Source: SB25 sp029560875 (GTDB lineage: Bacteria > Bacteroidota > Bacteroidia > Bacteroidales > Tenuifilaceae). Taken from it: a stretch of DNA of 64,000 nt. The translations under genes and the position numbers were made by a program. The notes under the pieces are model-generated. The model was not told the origin of the DNA. It did not search any database and saw nothing but the letters and a program-made list of their open reading frames with translations. The stretch spans positions 38,342 to 102,341 of the forward strand of contig DAOOPM010000010.1 in the NCBI GenBank assembly GCA_035388225.1. Reading direction: 5' to 3'. Of this stretch, positions 17,118 to 25,702 are shown piece by piece (positions within the stretch are counted from its first letter, which is position 1; each line of letters starts with the position of its first letter).

Positions 17118-18788
17118 ATGAGAAAAGAGGTTGAAATTGTAATTGAAAACACTAACCAAAAAGTACATATAACTCCAGGATTATCGCTTCATGACATTGC
17201 TCGCATATTCGAAATCAAACTAAAGCATCAAATACTTGGAGCAATGGTTAACAACCAGATTAAAGAACTGGATTACGAAGTCTTTACACCAAAAACAATT
17301 CGCTTCATCGACATTACTCACCAAGCAGGAATGAGAATGTACCAACGTTCGCTTTTCTTCGTGCTTCAAAAAGCAGTTCGCGATATAATTCCAAACTCCA
17401 AGGTAAGGATTGAGCACTCTGTATCCAAAGGCTTTTATTGCGAGATTGATGGATGCAACCAATCGCTTGAACTCCCACTAATTTTTACAATATGTGATAA
17501 AATGAGGGAAATTATAGCTGCCGACCTTCCTTTCCGTCGCGATAAAGTTTTGACCATTGATGCTGTAAAAATATTTCAAAACTCAGGCTATCACGATAGA
17601 GCAAGACTGTTCATTACCAGACCAAAACTATATACTTCGGTTTACTATTTAAGCGATATTTCTGACTATTTCTTTGGTAGCCTAGTACCATCTACTGGAT
17701 ATCTAAAAGTCTTCGATTTAGTGAAATACTATGATGGAATGCTTTTGAGAATCCCGAAACGTTTTAACCCGGAAGAAGTAGAGGATTTGGTTCTGCAAAA
17801 CAAAATGTTTGATATCTTCCAAGAGTATAAAAATTGGGTAGAAATATTGGGTGTTGAAAGTGTTGCAGCAATTAACGATGAAGTAAAAAAAGGAAATTCA
17901 AGTGAACTCATAAAGATATCTGAAGCACTTCACGAAAAAAAGGTTGCTCGTATTGCCGATAAAATACACAACTCTCCAAACAATGTTAAAGTAGTACTCA
18001 TATCAGGTCCTTCCTCATCAGGAAAAACAACATTTGCCAAAAGATTAGCAGTTCATCTAAAAGTGAACGGACTAAAACCCTATACAATTTCTTTAGATAA
18101 TTACTTTGTAAACCGTGAAGACACACCACGCGACGAGCATGGCGAATATGATTTTGAAGCACTAGAGGCGCTTGACATTACCTATTTCAACAACGATTTG
18201 ATTAAACTGCTAAACGGTGAGGAAGTTAATCTACCCAAATTCTCTTTTGAGCAGGGCAAACGATTTTTCGACAACACAAAACTCAAAATTGAAGATAACG
18301 GAATAATTGTGATAGAAGGGATTCATGCGTTAAATCCCAAGCTTACACCACTCATCCCAGCAGATAAAAAATTCAAAGTATACATTTCGGCTTTAACATC
18401 TCTTTCAATTGATGGCATAAACAGAATTCCAACTACCGACAATAGATTAATTCGACGTATAGTTAGAGATTTCAGATACAGAGGCTACAGCGCTTACGAT
18501 ACAATCAGCCGATGGGAAAGTGTTCGCCGAGGCGAGGATAAAAACATATTCCCATACCAAGAGGAGGCCGACGAAATGTTCAACTCCGCATTATTGCTCG
18601 AATTCGGAATCCTTAAAAGTTATGCAGAGCCCATTTTACAGGAAGTTCCTTCTAATAAACCAGAATACGATGAGGCTATGCGTTTACTTAAATTCTTAAG
18701 CTACTTTTCGCCAATTTCTGACAAAGAGGTTCCACCAACCTCAATTATCAGAGAATTCCTCGGAGGTAGCACATTCTCGTATAAGTAA
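17118..18788 (+). CDS. TGS-domain nucleoside (uridine/cytidine) kinase
   Basis: The 556-residue protein fuses an N-terminal TGS-like domain (about residues 1-65) and a tRNA-synthetase-type additional domain (about 70-220, with SVSKGFYCEID) to a uridine-kinase-like P-loop domain. The Walker A is ISGPSSSGKTTFAK (about 293-306), followed by SLDNYFVNREDTPRDEHGEYDFE and a lid with RRIVRDFRYRG. This architecture is common in Bacteroidota and Firmicutes and is usually annotated as nucleoside kinase. It differs from the compact udk at 3302, so the genome keeps two related kinases. Confidence 0.88.
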   Translation: MRKEVEIVIENTNQKVHITPGLSLHDIARIFEIKLKHQILGAMVNNQIKELDYEVFTPKTIRFIDITHQAGMRMYQRSLFFVLQKAVRDIIPNSKVRIEHSVSKGFYCEIDGCNQSLELPLIFTICDKMREIIAADLPFRRDKVLTIDAVKIFQNSGYHDRARLFITRPKLYTSVYYLSDISDYFFGSLVPSTGYLKVFDLVKYYDGMLLRIPKRFNPEEVEDLVLQNKMFDIFQEYKNWVEILGVESVAAINDEVKKGNSSELIKISEALHEKKVARIADKIHNSPNNVKVVLISGPSSSGKTTFAKRLAVHLKVNGLKPYTISLDNYFVNREDTPRDEHGEYDFEALEALDITYFNNDLIKLLNGEEVNLPKFSFEQGKRFFDNTKLKIEDNGIIVIEGIHALNPKLTPLIPADKKFKVYISALTSLSIDGINRIPTTDNRLIRRIVRDFRYRGYSAYDTISRWESVRRGEDKNIFPYQEEADEMFNSALLLEFGILKSYAEPILQEVPSNKPEYDEAMRLLKFLSYFSPISDKEVPPTSIIREFLGGSTFSYK

Positions 18789-18984
18789 AAAATACGCACT
18801 TACTTATCAACAGTATATTAATCTGTATATCTGATATTTAAATAGTTTTTGTTGAAATAAAATCAAATCATAAATACGACAAAAGCCAATATTTTAGGCT
18901 AATTCTGTACTAACTATTGTAATAATTTATTATTATTGTACTAAATTATACCTAAACCGAACCTAAACCAAGAACTTAGGCCGA

Positions 18985-20355
18985 ATGCTAAGGTTACTAT
19001 TTGTGCTATTTAACATGGTTGGAGTAATGCTTATGAACATTTTCATAAGTAGCGATGTAACTTTAACCATTAATGCACCCGCATCAATTAATGCAGGTAC
19101 CGAATTCGATGTCGAAATAATCCTAAAAAAAGGTAATATCGATGGATTTGCTCGATTCCAACAACAACTACCACTTGGCTTAACGGCACAATTAGTAGAG
19201 TCATCCTATGGCGATTTCTCCTTTGAGGATCAAAAGGTTAAGTTCATTTGGCTAAAGATGCCTTCGGACAAGGAAATTAAATTTACTTACAGAGTTAAAG
19301 TTGACGAAAGGCTTAAAGGACAATTCAACCTAAAAGGAAACTTTGCATACATAATAGATAACGACAGAAAAACTACCGATGTTGAATCAAACTCAATATC
19401 AATAAATCCTTCCACCCGAATAGACCCCAATTTAATAGTCGATATTGGTGAATTTCAAAATATTATTCCAGTCCAAGCTCCAGTTACATTGCTAGCTAGC
19501 AATGTGCGCTGTATCCGCCAAACACCAATGCCAACGGGGGAGGCCAATGACTTGATGGTAAAACTTCTTGTAAACAAAGCTAATGCTGAAAAATTTGCAA
19601 AAATAGAGGAGGAAATACCAACTGGATTTACTGCTGAAGCAATAGAATCAAAGGATGCCATATTTACATTCAAGGATCAGAAAGTTAAATTCCTTTGGAT
19701 GAATCTACCTGCCGATCCTAAGTTTGTTGTATCGTATCGATTAATCCCAGCCGATGGCTCAGGAGATGTTACCATTAAATTATCGGGGAAGTTCTCGTAT
19801 ATACTAAATGATGCTACAAGGGTTATTGACATCATTCAAAAAGATGTAAACCTCAACAACTTAGATCCAAAATATCTCGATGGAATTCTTGCATCAACAC
19901 TTACAACTTACTCTGGAACCGAAGGTCAGAGCGTTAGTTCCAGTTTTACCCAATCAGAAACTGATGGTGGAGTTGAAATTCCAATTCGCTACCAAGAAAT
20001 TAAGGACAAGCCTAAAAAAGTTGCGAAGAGTGAGCCCAATATGATGCCTTATATGCTAGAGCCTGAAAAAGGTGTCTACTATAGGGTACAGGTTGCTGCA
20101 GGTCACAAACCAATCAACATAAAAAAGTACTTCCTCAGGTACAATATAAACCACGAAGTTAGAACCGAAAAACATGACGGCTGGTATAAATACTCCATTG
20201 GATCTTTTGGAGAGTACCGCGAGGCAAGAGATTTTAGAATGATGATTTGGAATACAACCAAAGTTAATGATGCTTTTGTTGCAGCTTATAACAATGGTGC
20301 GAGAATAACCGTGCAGGAAGCTTTGATGATAACAAATCAGCAATGGTATAGATAA
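18985..20355 (+). CDS. SPOR-domain protein with duplicated Ig/cohesin-like module
   Basis: The 456-residue product starts with a hydrophobic export segment (about residues 1-24). Two homologous beta domains follow (about 25-140 and 175-290); each has the block F-x-F-x-D-Q-K-V-K-F-x-W and a later G-x-F-x-Y-I segment. After a Ser/Thr-rich linker, residues about 365-445 form a SPOR domain (YYRVQVAAGHKPINIKKYF ... GWYKYSIGSFGEYREARDF), a fold that in other bacteria binds denuded peptidoglycan glycan. It is six bases upstream of a calcium-binding outer-membrane barrel, so the two probably act together. Function is not known; a link between cell wall and outer membrane is inferred. Confidence 0.75.
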   Translation: MLRLLFVLFNMVGVMLMNIFISSDVTLTINAPASINAGTEFDVEIILKKGNIDGFARFQQQLPLGLTAQLVESSYGDFSFEDQKVKFIWLKMPSDKEIKFTYRVKVDERLKGQFNLKGNFAYIIDNDRKTTDVESNSISINPSTRIDPNLIVDIGEFQNIIPVQAPVTLLASNVRCIRQTPMPTGEANDLMVKLLVNKANAEKFAKIEEEIPTGFTAEAIESKDAIFTFKDQKVKFLWMNLPADPKFVVSYRLIPADGSGDVTIKLSGKFSYILNDATRVIDIIQKDVNLNNLDPKYLDGILASTLTTYSGTEGQSVSSSFTQSETDGGVEIPIRYQEIKDKPKKVAKSEPNMMPYMLEPEKGVYYRVQVAAGHKPINIKKYFLRYNINHEVRTEKHDGWYKYSIGSFGEYREARDFRMMIWNTTKVNDAFVAAYNNGARITVQEALMITNQQWYR

Positions 20356-20361
20356 CTGTAA

Positions 20362-21822
20362 ATGGCAAAAACACATTTTATATATAAACTTCTTATTTGC
20401 ACATCCTTATTGGTTGCAACAGTGCTTGTACCAAGCAAGCAAGGTTTTGCGCAAGATGACGAGGAGTATTATAAAAGTATCTTGGACACTGTAGTTGAAG
20501 TTGTAGATCCTGTTTATAAGCCCGTTATCTCATTAGGAACAGGGGTGATGAGTTTTTGGGGTGATGTACAGAATAGGGTAAATTCACCTTTAACAGGAAA
20601 CTATGCATTTAAAGTAAATGGTTCCGCACTGTTTGGCAATAAACGAAATTTCAAGTTTAATGCTTTTGCTTTATACGGCAGTATAAGTGGACACAATTTC
20701 GAATTATCGAGGCAAATGCAACAACAGCCTTTACCTTTAGATGAAGATGGCAACCCAATATATCTCAACTCGTCATTTAAAACAGAAGTAATTCAAATTG
20801 GAACTAGCATTGAGTATGGCTTTGGACACCTTATCAAAGGGAAACGCTTTAGGCCTTTCATTGCAGTGGGAATATCCACCATGTTTTTCAGCCCAAAAGG
20901 GAATTTCGAACTAGACGGAAGTCCTAACCCTGGAAATTTCTACTATTTCTGGACCGATGGCACTATGCGCAATTACAGTGAAACTGGCCCAGATGCAGGA
21001 ATTGCAGTGCCTGTTCGATTTGACAAAGAATACGAAACAGACCTATCAAACGCCAATCTTTTTGATTTAGGCTCATACAGCCAGCGGACGTTTACAATAC
21101 CCGTCGATATTGGATTTGATTTTTACCTTTCGGACAGGGTAATTTTCAGAATTGGAACTTCAGTGAATTACACCTTTACTGATATGATTGATAATTATAG
21201 CAGCAAAGTAGCCAAGGCAATGAATTATCCGAAGAAGAACGACTATAACGACATATTTGCATTTAATTACATCAGCTTAAATCTAGACTTGTTCTCCGAC
21301 CCAAAATCATTACTTGTTGAACGTCTCTTTGCCGATGCGGGAGAATTTGATTATGATGTATTTTTCGCAGATGAAGACCAAGATGGAATTTTTGACCGAT
21401 TTGACCAATGCCCCAACACTCCTCCGGGCGTGGAAGTTAATGACTCAACTGGCTGTCCTTTCGACACTGACAATGATGGAATATACGACTATATGGACAT
21501 CGAAGCAGGCACACCGGAAGGTGCAACTGTTGATGAGCAAGGGGCTCAATTATCAACTGACGCTCTTTCCGCAATGTTCGACAATGTTAATGCAGTTTCA
21601 CGTAAAGAAATTAGATTAATTCCTTTGGCAAACATCTGGACAGCAACCAGAACGTTTACTCCAGGAATCATCCCAGATAAATTCAGAAAAGTTGATAGTG
21701 ATGCAGATGGATACATATCGTTCCAGGAGTTGCTGAAAACAATTGACGATTACTTTGACGAAAAATCGACATTTAAACCCGAAGAGATTTACGAGTTGAA
21801 CGATTACTTCTTTACTCAGTAA
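20362..21822 (+). CDS. Outer-membrane barrel with thrombospondin type 3 repeats and an EF-hand
   Basis: The 486-residue product has a signal peptide (ending QGFAQDDEE), a beta-barrel region (about residues 50-325), and a calcium-binding tail. Thrombospondin type 3-like repeats (DEDQDGIFDRFDQCPNTP, DTDNDGIYDYMD) span about 336-385. A canonical EF-hand loop DSDADGYISFQE is at about 445-456, with ligands at positions 1, 3, 5, 7, 9 and 12. In OmpA-type proteins such repeats connect a barrel to a peptidoglycan-binding OmpA domain; here no OmpA domain is present. The partner SPOR protein immediately upstream may provide that contact. Confidence 0.75.
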   Translation: MAKTHFIYKLLICTSLLVATVLVPSKQGFAQDDEEYYKSILDTVVEVVDPVYKPVISLGTGVMSFWGDVQNRVNSPLTGNYAFKVNGSALFGNKRNFKFNAFALYGSISGHNFELSRQMQQQPLPLDEDGNPIYLNSSFKTEVIQIGTSIEYGFGHLIKGKRFRPFIAVGISTMFFSPKGNFELDGSPNPGNFYYFWTDGTMRNYSETGPDAGIAVPVRFDKEYETDLSNANLFDLGSYSQRTFTIPVDIGFDFYLSDRVIFRIGTSVNYTFTDMIDNYSSKVAKAMNYPKKNDYNDIFAFNYISLNLDLFSDPKSLLVERLFADAGEFDYDVFFADEDQDGIFDRFDQCPNTPPGVEVNDSTGCPFDTDNDGIYDYMDIEAGTPEGATVDEQGAQLSTDALSAMFDNVNAVSRKEIRLIPLANIWTATRTFTPGIIPDKFRKVDSDADGYISFQELLKTIDDYFDEKSTFKPEEIYELNDYFFTQ

Positions 21823-21859
21823 ACCCAAAACAACTAACTATAACCTAAAATCTAAACCG

Positions 21860-21888
21860 TAAGCCCTGCCCACCCTAAGCAGGGCTTA
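21860..21888 (+). terminator. Hairpin terminator after the SPOR/EF-hand pair
   Basis: A 10-bp perfect stem, TAAGCCCTGC / GCAGGGCTTA, is followed by ATTTATT. The weak T run makes it a less certain intrinsic terminator. Confidence 0.65.
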
Positions 21889-22013
21889 TTTATTGTGTTA
21901 AACTTTTCGCTAAAATGTTTGTTAGGTTTTAGAAGTTGAATTGTTGATAAATGTTTATTTCAATATTCTACTTCAATAATTGATTCTTTATAACTTTACA
22001 AAACTAACATACT

Positions 22014-22481
22014 ATGAAAACAAAATTAAACATTGGCTATAAGGCTCCTGATTTCAAAGGAATTGATCAGGATGGAAAAAGTATTTCATTAACGGATTAC
22101 AAGGGTAAAAACTTGGTGTTATACTTTTACCCAAAGGATAACACATCGGGATGCACAGCTGAAGCTTGTAGCCTTAGGGATGGCTATGAGGATTTACAAA
22201 AACTAGGGATGGAGGTTGTTGGCGTTAGTCCCGATAGCGCTAAATCGCACCAATCATTCATCCAAAAATATTCACTTCCATTCCGTTTAATTGCCGATAC
22301 TGAAAAAGAAGTTGCCAATGCTTTCGGAGTTTGGGGCGAGAAAAAGATGTACGGCAAAGCCTATATGGGAATTCTCCGCACAACATTTATAATTGACAAG
22401 AATGGCATTATCACGCATATTTTTGACAAGGTTGACACTAAAGAGCATGTTACTCAAATATTAACAGAGTTAAAAAAGTAA
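22014..22481 (+). CDS. bcp: Thioredoxin-dependent thiol peroxidase (Bcp/PrxQ)
   Basis: The 155-residue cytosolic peroxiredoxin reduces peroxides using thioredoxin. The peroxidatic Cys is in YPKDNTSGCTAEACSLRD (about residues 39-56) with a second Cys five residues later, the classic PrxQ spacing. The C-terminal TTFIIDKNGIITHIF segment is typical. It lies 14 bases upstream of recA and is probably co-transcribed, pairing oxidative defence with DNA repair. Confidence 0.94.
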   Translation: MKTKLNIGYKAPDFKGIDQDGKSISLTDYKGKNLVLYFYPKDNTSGCTAEACSLRDGYEDLQKLGMEVVGVSPDSAKSHQSFIQKYSLPFRLIADTEKEVANAFGVWGEKKMYGKAYMGILRTTFIIDKNGIITHIFDKVDTKEHVTQILTELKK

Positions 22482-22495
22482 TAAACACACCCTAA

Positions 22496-23518
22496 ATGGA
22501 AAAAACTGAAAGTAAAGATCGTAAAGAGGTCAGCAAAGAAAAACTAAAAGCGCTACAGGCCACTCTCGATAAAATTGAGAAGGACTTTGGCAAGGGTTCC
22601 ATAATGAAAATGGGCGACAAGGCAGTTGCTGAGGTTTCGGCAATATCGTCGGGTTCACTTTCTTTGGATATTGCGCTTGGAGTTGGGGGTTACCCACGCG
22701 GACGCGTTGTGGAAATCTACGGACCTGAATCGTCAGGTAAAACCACACTGGCAATCCACGCTATTGCCGAAGCTCAAAAACAAGGAGGGATTGCTGCAAT
22801 TATTGATGCTGAGCATGCATTCGACCGTACATACGCCGAAAAACTTGGCGTTGATGTTGAAACACTGCTTATTTCTCAACCCGATAATGGTGAGCAAGCT
22901 CTTGAAATTGCCGACAACCTAATTCGCTCTGGGGCAATTGATATTATTGTAATTGACTCGGTAGCAGCACTTACTCCAAAGGCAGAGATTGAAGGTGAAA
23001 TGGGCGACAGCAAAATGGGACTACAGGCTCGTCTGATGTCGCAAGCTCTACGTAAATTAACAGGAACCATAAGCAAAACCAATACCTGCTGTATCTTCAT
23101 CAACCAACTTCGCGATAAGATTGGCGTAATGTTCGGCAACCCCGAAACCACCACAGGTGGTAATGCGTTGAAATTCTACGCATCGGTTAGGGTTGATATC
23201 CGCAGGTTGAATCAGATTAAAGACGGCGACGACTCAACAGGTAACCGTGTTCGAGTTAAGATTGTGAAGAACAAGCTTGCACCGCCTTTCAAGAAAGCTG
23301 AGTTCGACATTATGTTTGGTGAGGGAATTTCGAAATCGGGCGAAATTATAGATTTGGCAACTGAACTAAATGTAGTTAAGAAAAGTGGTTCGTGGTTCAG
23401 CTACGGCGAAACCCGTTTGGGACAAGGTCGCGATGCTGTTCGACAGATAATTATGGATAACCCAGAACTCACTGCTGAGATTGAAGGAAAAATTAAAGAT
23501 GCGCTAAAGGCTCAATAA
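22496..23518 (+). CDS. recA: Recombinase RecA
   Basis: The 340-residue protein forms ATP-dependent filaments on single-stranded DNA for recombination and repair. Walker A (GPESSGKTTL, about residues 74-83), VIDSVAALTP, the L2 loop FGNPETTTGGNALKF and FINQLRDKIG are all intact. The C-terminus is shorter than the E. coli protein and lacks a long acidic tail. A strong terminator follows. No LexA-type box is evident upstream. Confidence 0.97.
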   Translation: MEKTESKDRKEVSKEKLKALQATLDKIEKDFGKGSIMKMGDKAVAEVSAISSGSLSLDIALGVGGYPRGRVVEIYGPESSGKTTLAIHAIAEAQKQGGIAAIIDAEHAFDRTYAEKLGVDVETLLISQPDNGEQALEIADNLIRSGAIDIIVIDSVAALTPKAEIEGEMGDSKMGLQARLMSQALRKLTGTISKTNTCCIFINQLRDKIGVMFGNPETTTGGNALKFYASVRVDIRRLNQIKDGDDSTGNRVRVKIVKNKLAPPFKKAEFDIMFGEGISKSGEIIDLATELNVVKKSGSWFSYGETRLGQGRDAVRQIIMDNPELTAEIEGKIKDALKAQ

Positions 23519-23556
23519 GCCCAATAAACACCAAACATTATAGATTTTTAAGATTT

Positions 23557-23591
23557 GAAGAACGTGCAAGAATTTGCACGTTCTTCTTTTT
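23557..23591 (+). terminator. Strong Rho-independent terminator after recA
   Basis: A perfect 13-bp stem, GAAGAACGTGCAA / TTGCACGTTCTTC, with a 4-base loop is followed by TTTTT. Confidence 0.92.
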
Positions 23592-23904
23592 AATTCCAGA
23601 GGGACTTCATAATTATAGAATAGCAGTCCCAACATAGTTCTTCGACCCAAGTTGAGGTCGAATTCAATAATGGGCAATATTTCTTATATCATATAAATTC
23701 ATAAATCGTGTGTTTGTTTCAATTTCTTCTTATAATAGAAACAAATACTTTAGATACTTACCATTTATTTAAAACTAAAACATAAAAATATCCACAAAAA
23801 ATAAAAAATAGTCTCACTATTTTTTATAAAAATTATTCAAACCAAAATCATATTAAACGAATATTTATTAAATTCACATTACGTTTAATCAAAAAAATAA
23901 TCTT
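23592..23904 (+). other. AT-rich gene-free stretch with two small inverted repeats
   Basis: No ORF of note is present. GGGACT (23601-23606) pairs with AGTCCC (23623-23628 region), and TTCGACC (23641-23647) pairs with GGTCGAA (23656-23662), giving two adjacent hairpins right after the recA terminator. The rest, to 23904, is very A+T rich. The hairpins could belong to a small RNA or be remnants of a lost gene; nothing in the sequence decides this. Confidence 0.4.
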
Positions 23905-24627
23905 ATGAAACCAAAATCAATTTTGAATTCTTTTTTAGTTGTTTTACTATAATTCAATTGCCTTCTACCCTTAAATTCATGTAAAAAAGTTGATGAGAAT
24001 GCAAAACAGAATGAGAATGTTAAAAATTTTGAAAACCCATACAACAAGTTTGGAGTTTTACATAACGAATTGTTAAAGGAGTTATACCAAGAAATAGGAA
24101 GCGAAAAGGTGACTCATAAAGAGATTGTTAAAAAAGGGATAAAACTACTTCAAAGAAAAGGATGCCTATTAATAGATGGGAAACAACACGAAATTGATGA
24201 AAATTTAGTATTTGACATTGTTAGTTGCTTAGATGCAGATTTAAATGCATTCTTTATCGCACTTAATGAAAAAGGATATTTAAACGAAAAAGTAACTCAG
24301 GAGTTAAGAATATTTTCTAACGACTTGCAATCAAACACTTGCGATGTTTATCAACTAGAAAGACTTAATCAATTCGAATTAAACATAGCAAATAATTCCT
24401 CATTAGACATTGTAGATAAGGAACTACTTTTAGGTTATGTAGCAATAGATAGGAGTAGTACGGAATTTTGGAATGAACAATATAAATCACAAAAGGGGCC
24501 CTTTGCTAAGTGGGTTATTGCGGCGGCAGACGCAGCCAGTTTTGCCATAGGTATGGCTGGTGGAAATCCAGTGTTGGCTGGATATCTATCTTTTCTAGTA
24601 TCTGCTTCTGCCGCACATAAAGAATAG
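23905..24627 (+). pseudogene. Lipoprotein gene interrupted by an in-frame TAA in its signal peptide
   Basis: From ATG 23905 the frame reads MKPKSILNSFLVVLL, then TAA at 23950-23952. It continues open in the same frame as FNCLLPLNSCKKVDENAK and on to 24627. The joined N-terminus is a good lipoprotein signal peptide with lipobox LNSC followed by KK, so the stop falls inside what was a functional leader. The downstream part (185 residues from a TTG at 24070) is free of stops. Its C-terminus is a hydrophobic Ala/Gly-rich segment (AAADAASFAIGMAGGNP ... LAGYLSFLVSASAAH). I recognise no family. It is either a recent nonsense mutation, a sequencing error, or expressed as a cytosolic form from an internal start. 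It is more A+T rich than its neighbours. Confidence 0.65.
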
Positions 24628-24703
24628 GAATTATTACTATATTGCAGTAAATTCTATTCATAGTACCAATTCACATTATATTGTTTACCTTAATCTTAAA
24701 TAA

Positions 24704-25342
24704 ATGAAAACACGAGTTCTATTTACCCTCATCATATTATTACCATTAGTTACTTTTTCACAGCAAAAGAAAGAATATAAAAAAGATAACATCAGTATAT
24801 TTGCTGGGATTGGAGTTTCTGAACTGGTAAATTCAGGAATTGAAGAATACTATAGACAAAATTTAAACCCAATGCTTCAAACAGTTTGCTCTCACGAATT
24901 AGATTTTAATGGAATTAACCATACGTTTATGGCAGAACTGGACATGAAGGTTATGTCTAGCGATTTCAAATTTGATGATTTGCATGAAGGCATCGTTTCA
25001 CAGGGTACAATGGGATTAAATTTTCTTTTTAACATTAAAAATAAAACAAAGAATACGCCCTTTGATATATTTATTGGCCCAGGTATCTACACTGTATTAA
25101 GCCAAAAACGAATCCCCAAAAATCCCGTTGCAGGAGTTGCTGAAATAAATGATGATTATTGCTCATATAGCGGACTTAGCATTAACTCATCAGTATCATA
25201 CTCTATTCCTATTGATAACAATAATGTTGGTGCTGCTCTAAGATTCTTTTACCACCCCGAAATTACATTCTTAAACAGGAACAACACTCCAGAATTTAAT
25301 AGTATGGGTGTCTTAGTAGCCGTATTTCTAAGGTTTAACTAA
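24704..25342 (+). CDS. Predicted outer-membrane beta-barrel protein of unknown function
   Basis: The 212-residue product has a signal peptide (MKTRVLFTLIILLPLVTFSQQ) and alternating strands with aromatic girdles (FDIFIGPGIYTVL, SGLSINSSVSYSIP, NVGAALRFFYHP). It ends in a strand terminating in a C-terminal hydrophobic residue (MGVLVAVFLRFN), consistent with an 8-strand-type barrel. It lies in the AT-rich accessory stretch after the interrupted lipoprotein gene and could be its partner. No family is recognised. Confidence 0.6.
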   Translation: MKTRVLFTLIILLPLVTFSQQKKEYKKDNISIFAGIGVSELVNSGIEEYYRQNLNPMLQTVCSHELDFNGINHTFMAELDMKVMSSDFKFDDLHEGIVSQGTMGLNFLFNIKNKTKNTPFDIFIGPGIYTVLSQKRIPKNPVAGVAEINDDYCSYSGLSINSSVSYSIPIDNNNVGAALRFFYHPEITFLNRNNTPEFNSMGVLVAVFLRFN

Positions 25343-25702
25343 GCAATTACAGAAATAAAACCTAAGTAATGCATCTTTCAAAGGAGCAAACAAGGTACAT
25401 ACAACTTATTGAATACAAAAATGTTTAATTTACAACCAAAGAGCGGTGTATTGCAATAATACACCGCTCTTCAATCAATTACACCAACAAAACACTTACC
25501 GTTCTAATTCTATATCAAAACATTTGTTATTGGGTTAATTCTGGCAAAAGCAACTCAATATAAGAAACCAATATGAATAGCGAATACCTATAAGTTTAAT
25601 TCCAAATTCACTTCATATAGTTTTGCCCAACGATAATCTGTCGAAAAGTTATACTATTCAAAATTTTGCGTATTTTTATTTGTTATTTCAAAACTCATAG
25701 AA
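25343..25702 (+). other. 360-bp gene-free spacer
   Basis: No credible ORF is present on either strand. The only structured element is the long hairpin at 25439-25471. The remainder is AT-rich and presumably carries the promoter of the downstream transglutaminase operon, although no convincing paired boxes are visible. Confidence 0.4.
25439..25471. terminator. Long perfect hairpin without a T run
   Basis: A 14-bp perfect stem, AAGAGCGGTGTATT / AATACACCGCTCTT, with a 5-base loop lies about 100 bases after the barrel gene. The flanks lack a clear T tract, so it may be a terminator, an RNA-processing site or an operator-like palindrome. Confidence 0.5.

Noticed and set aside
25439..25471. tRNA or riboswitch at the 25.4-kb hairpin
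   Set aside because: It is a single stem-loop without cloverleaf arms, anticodon or CCA end.
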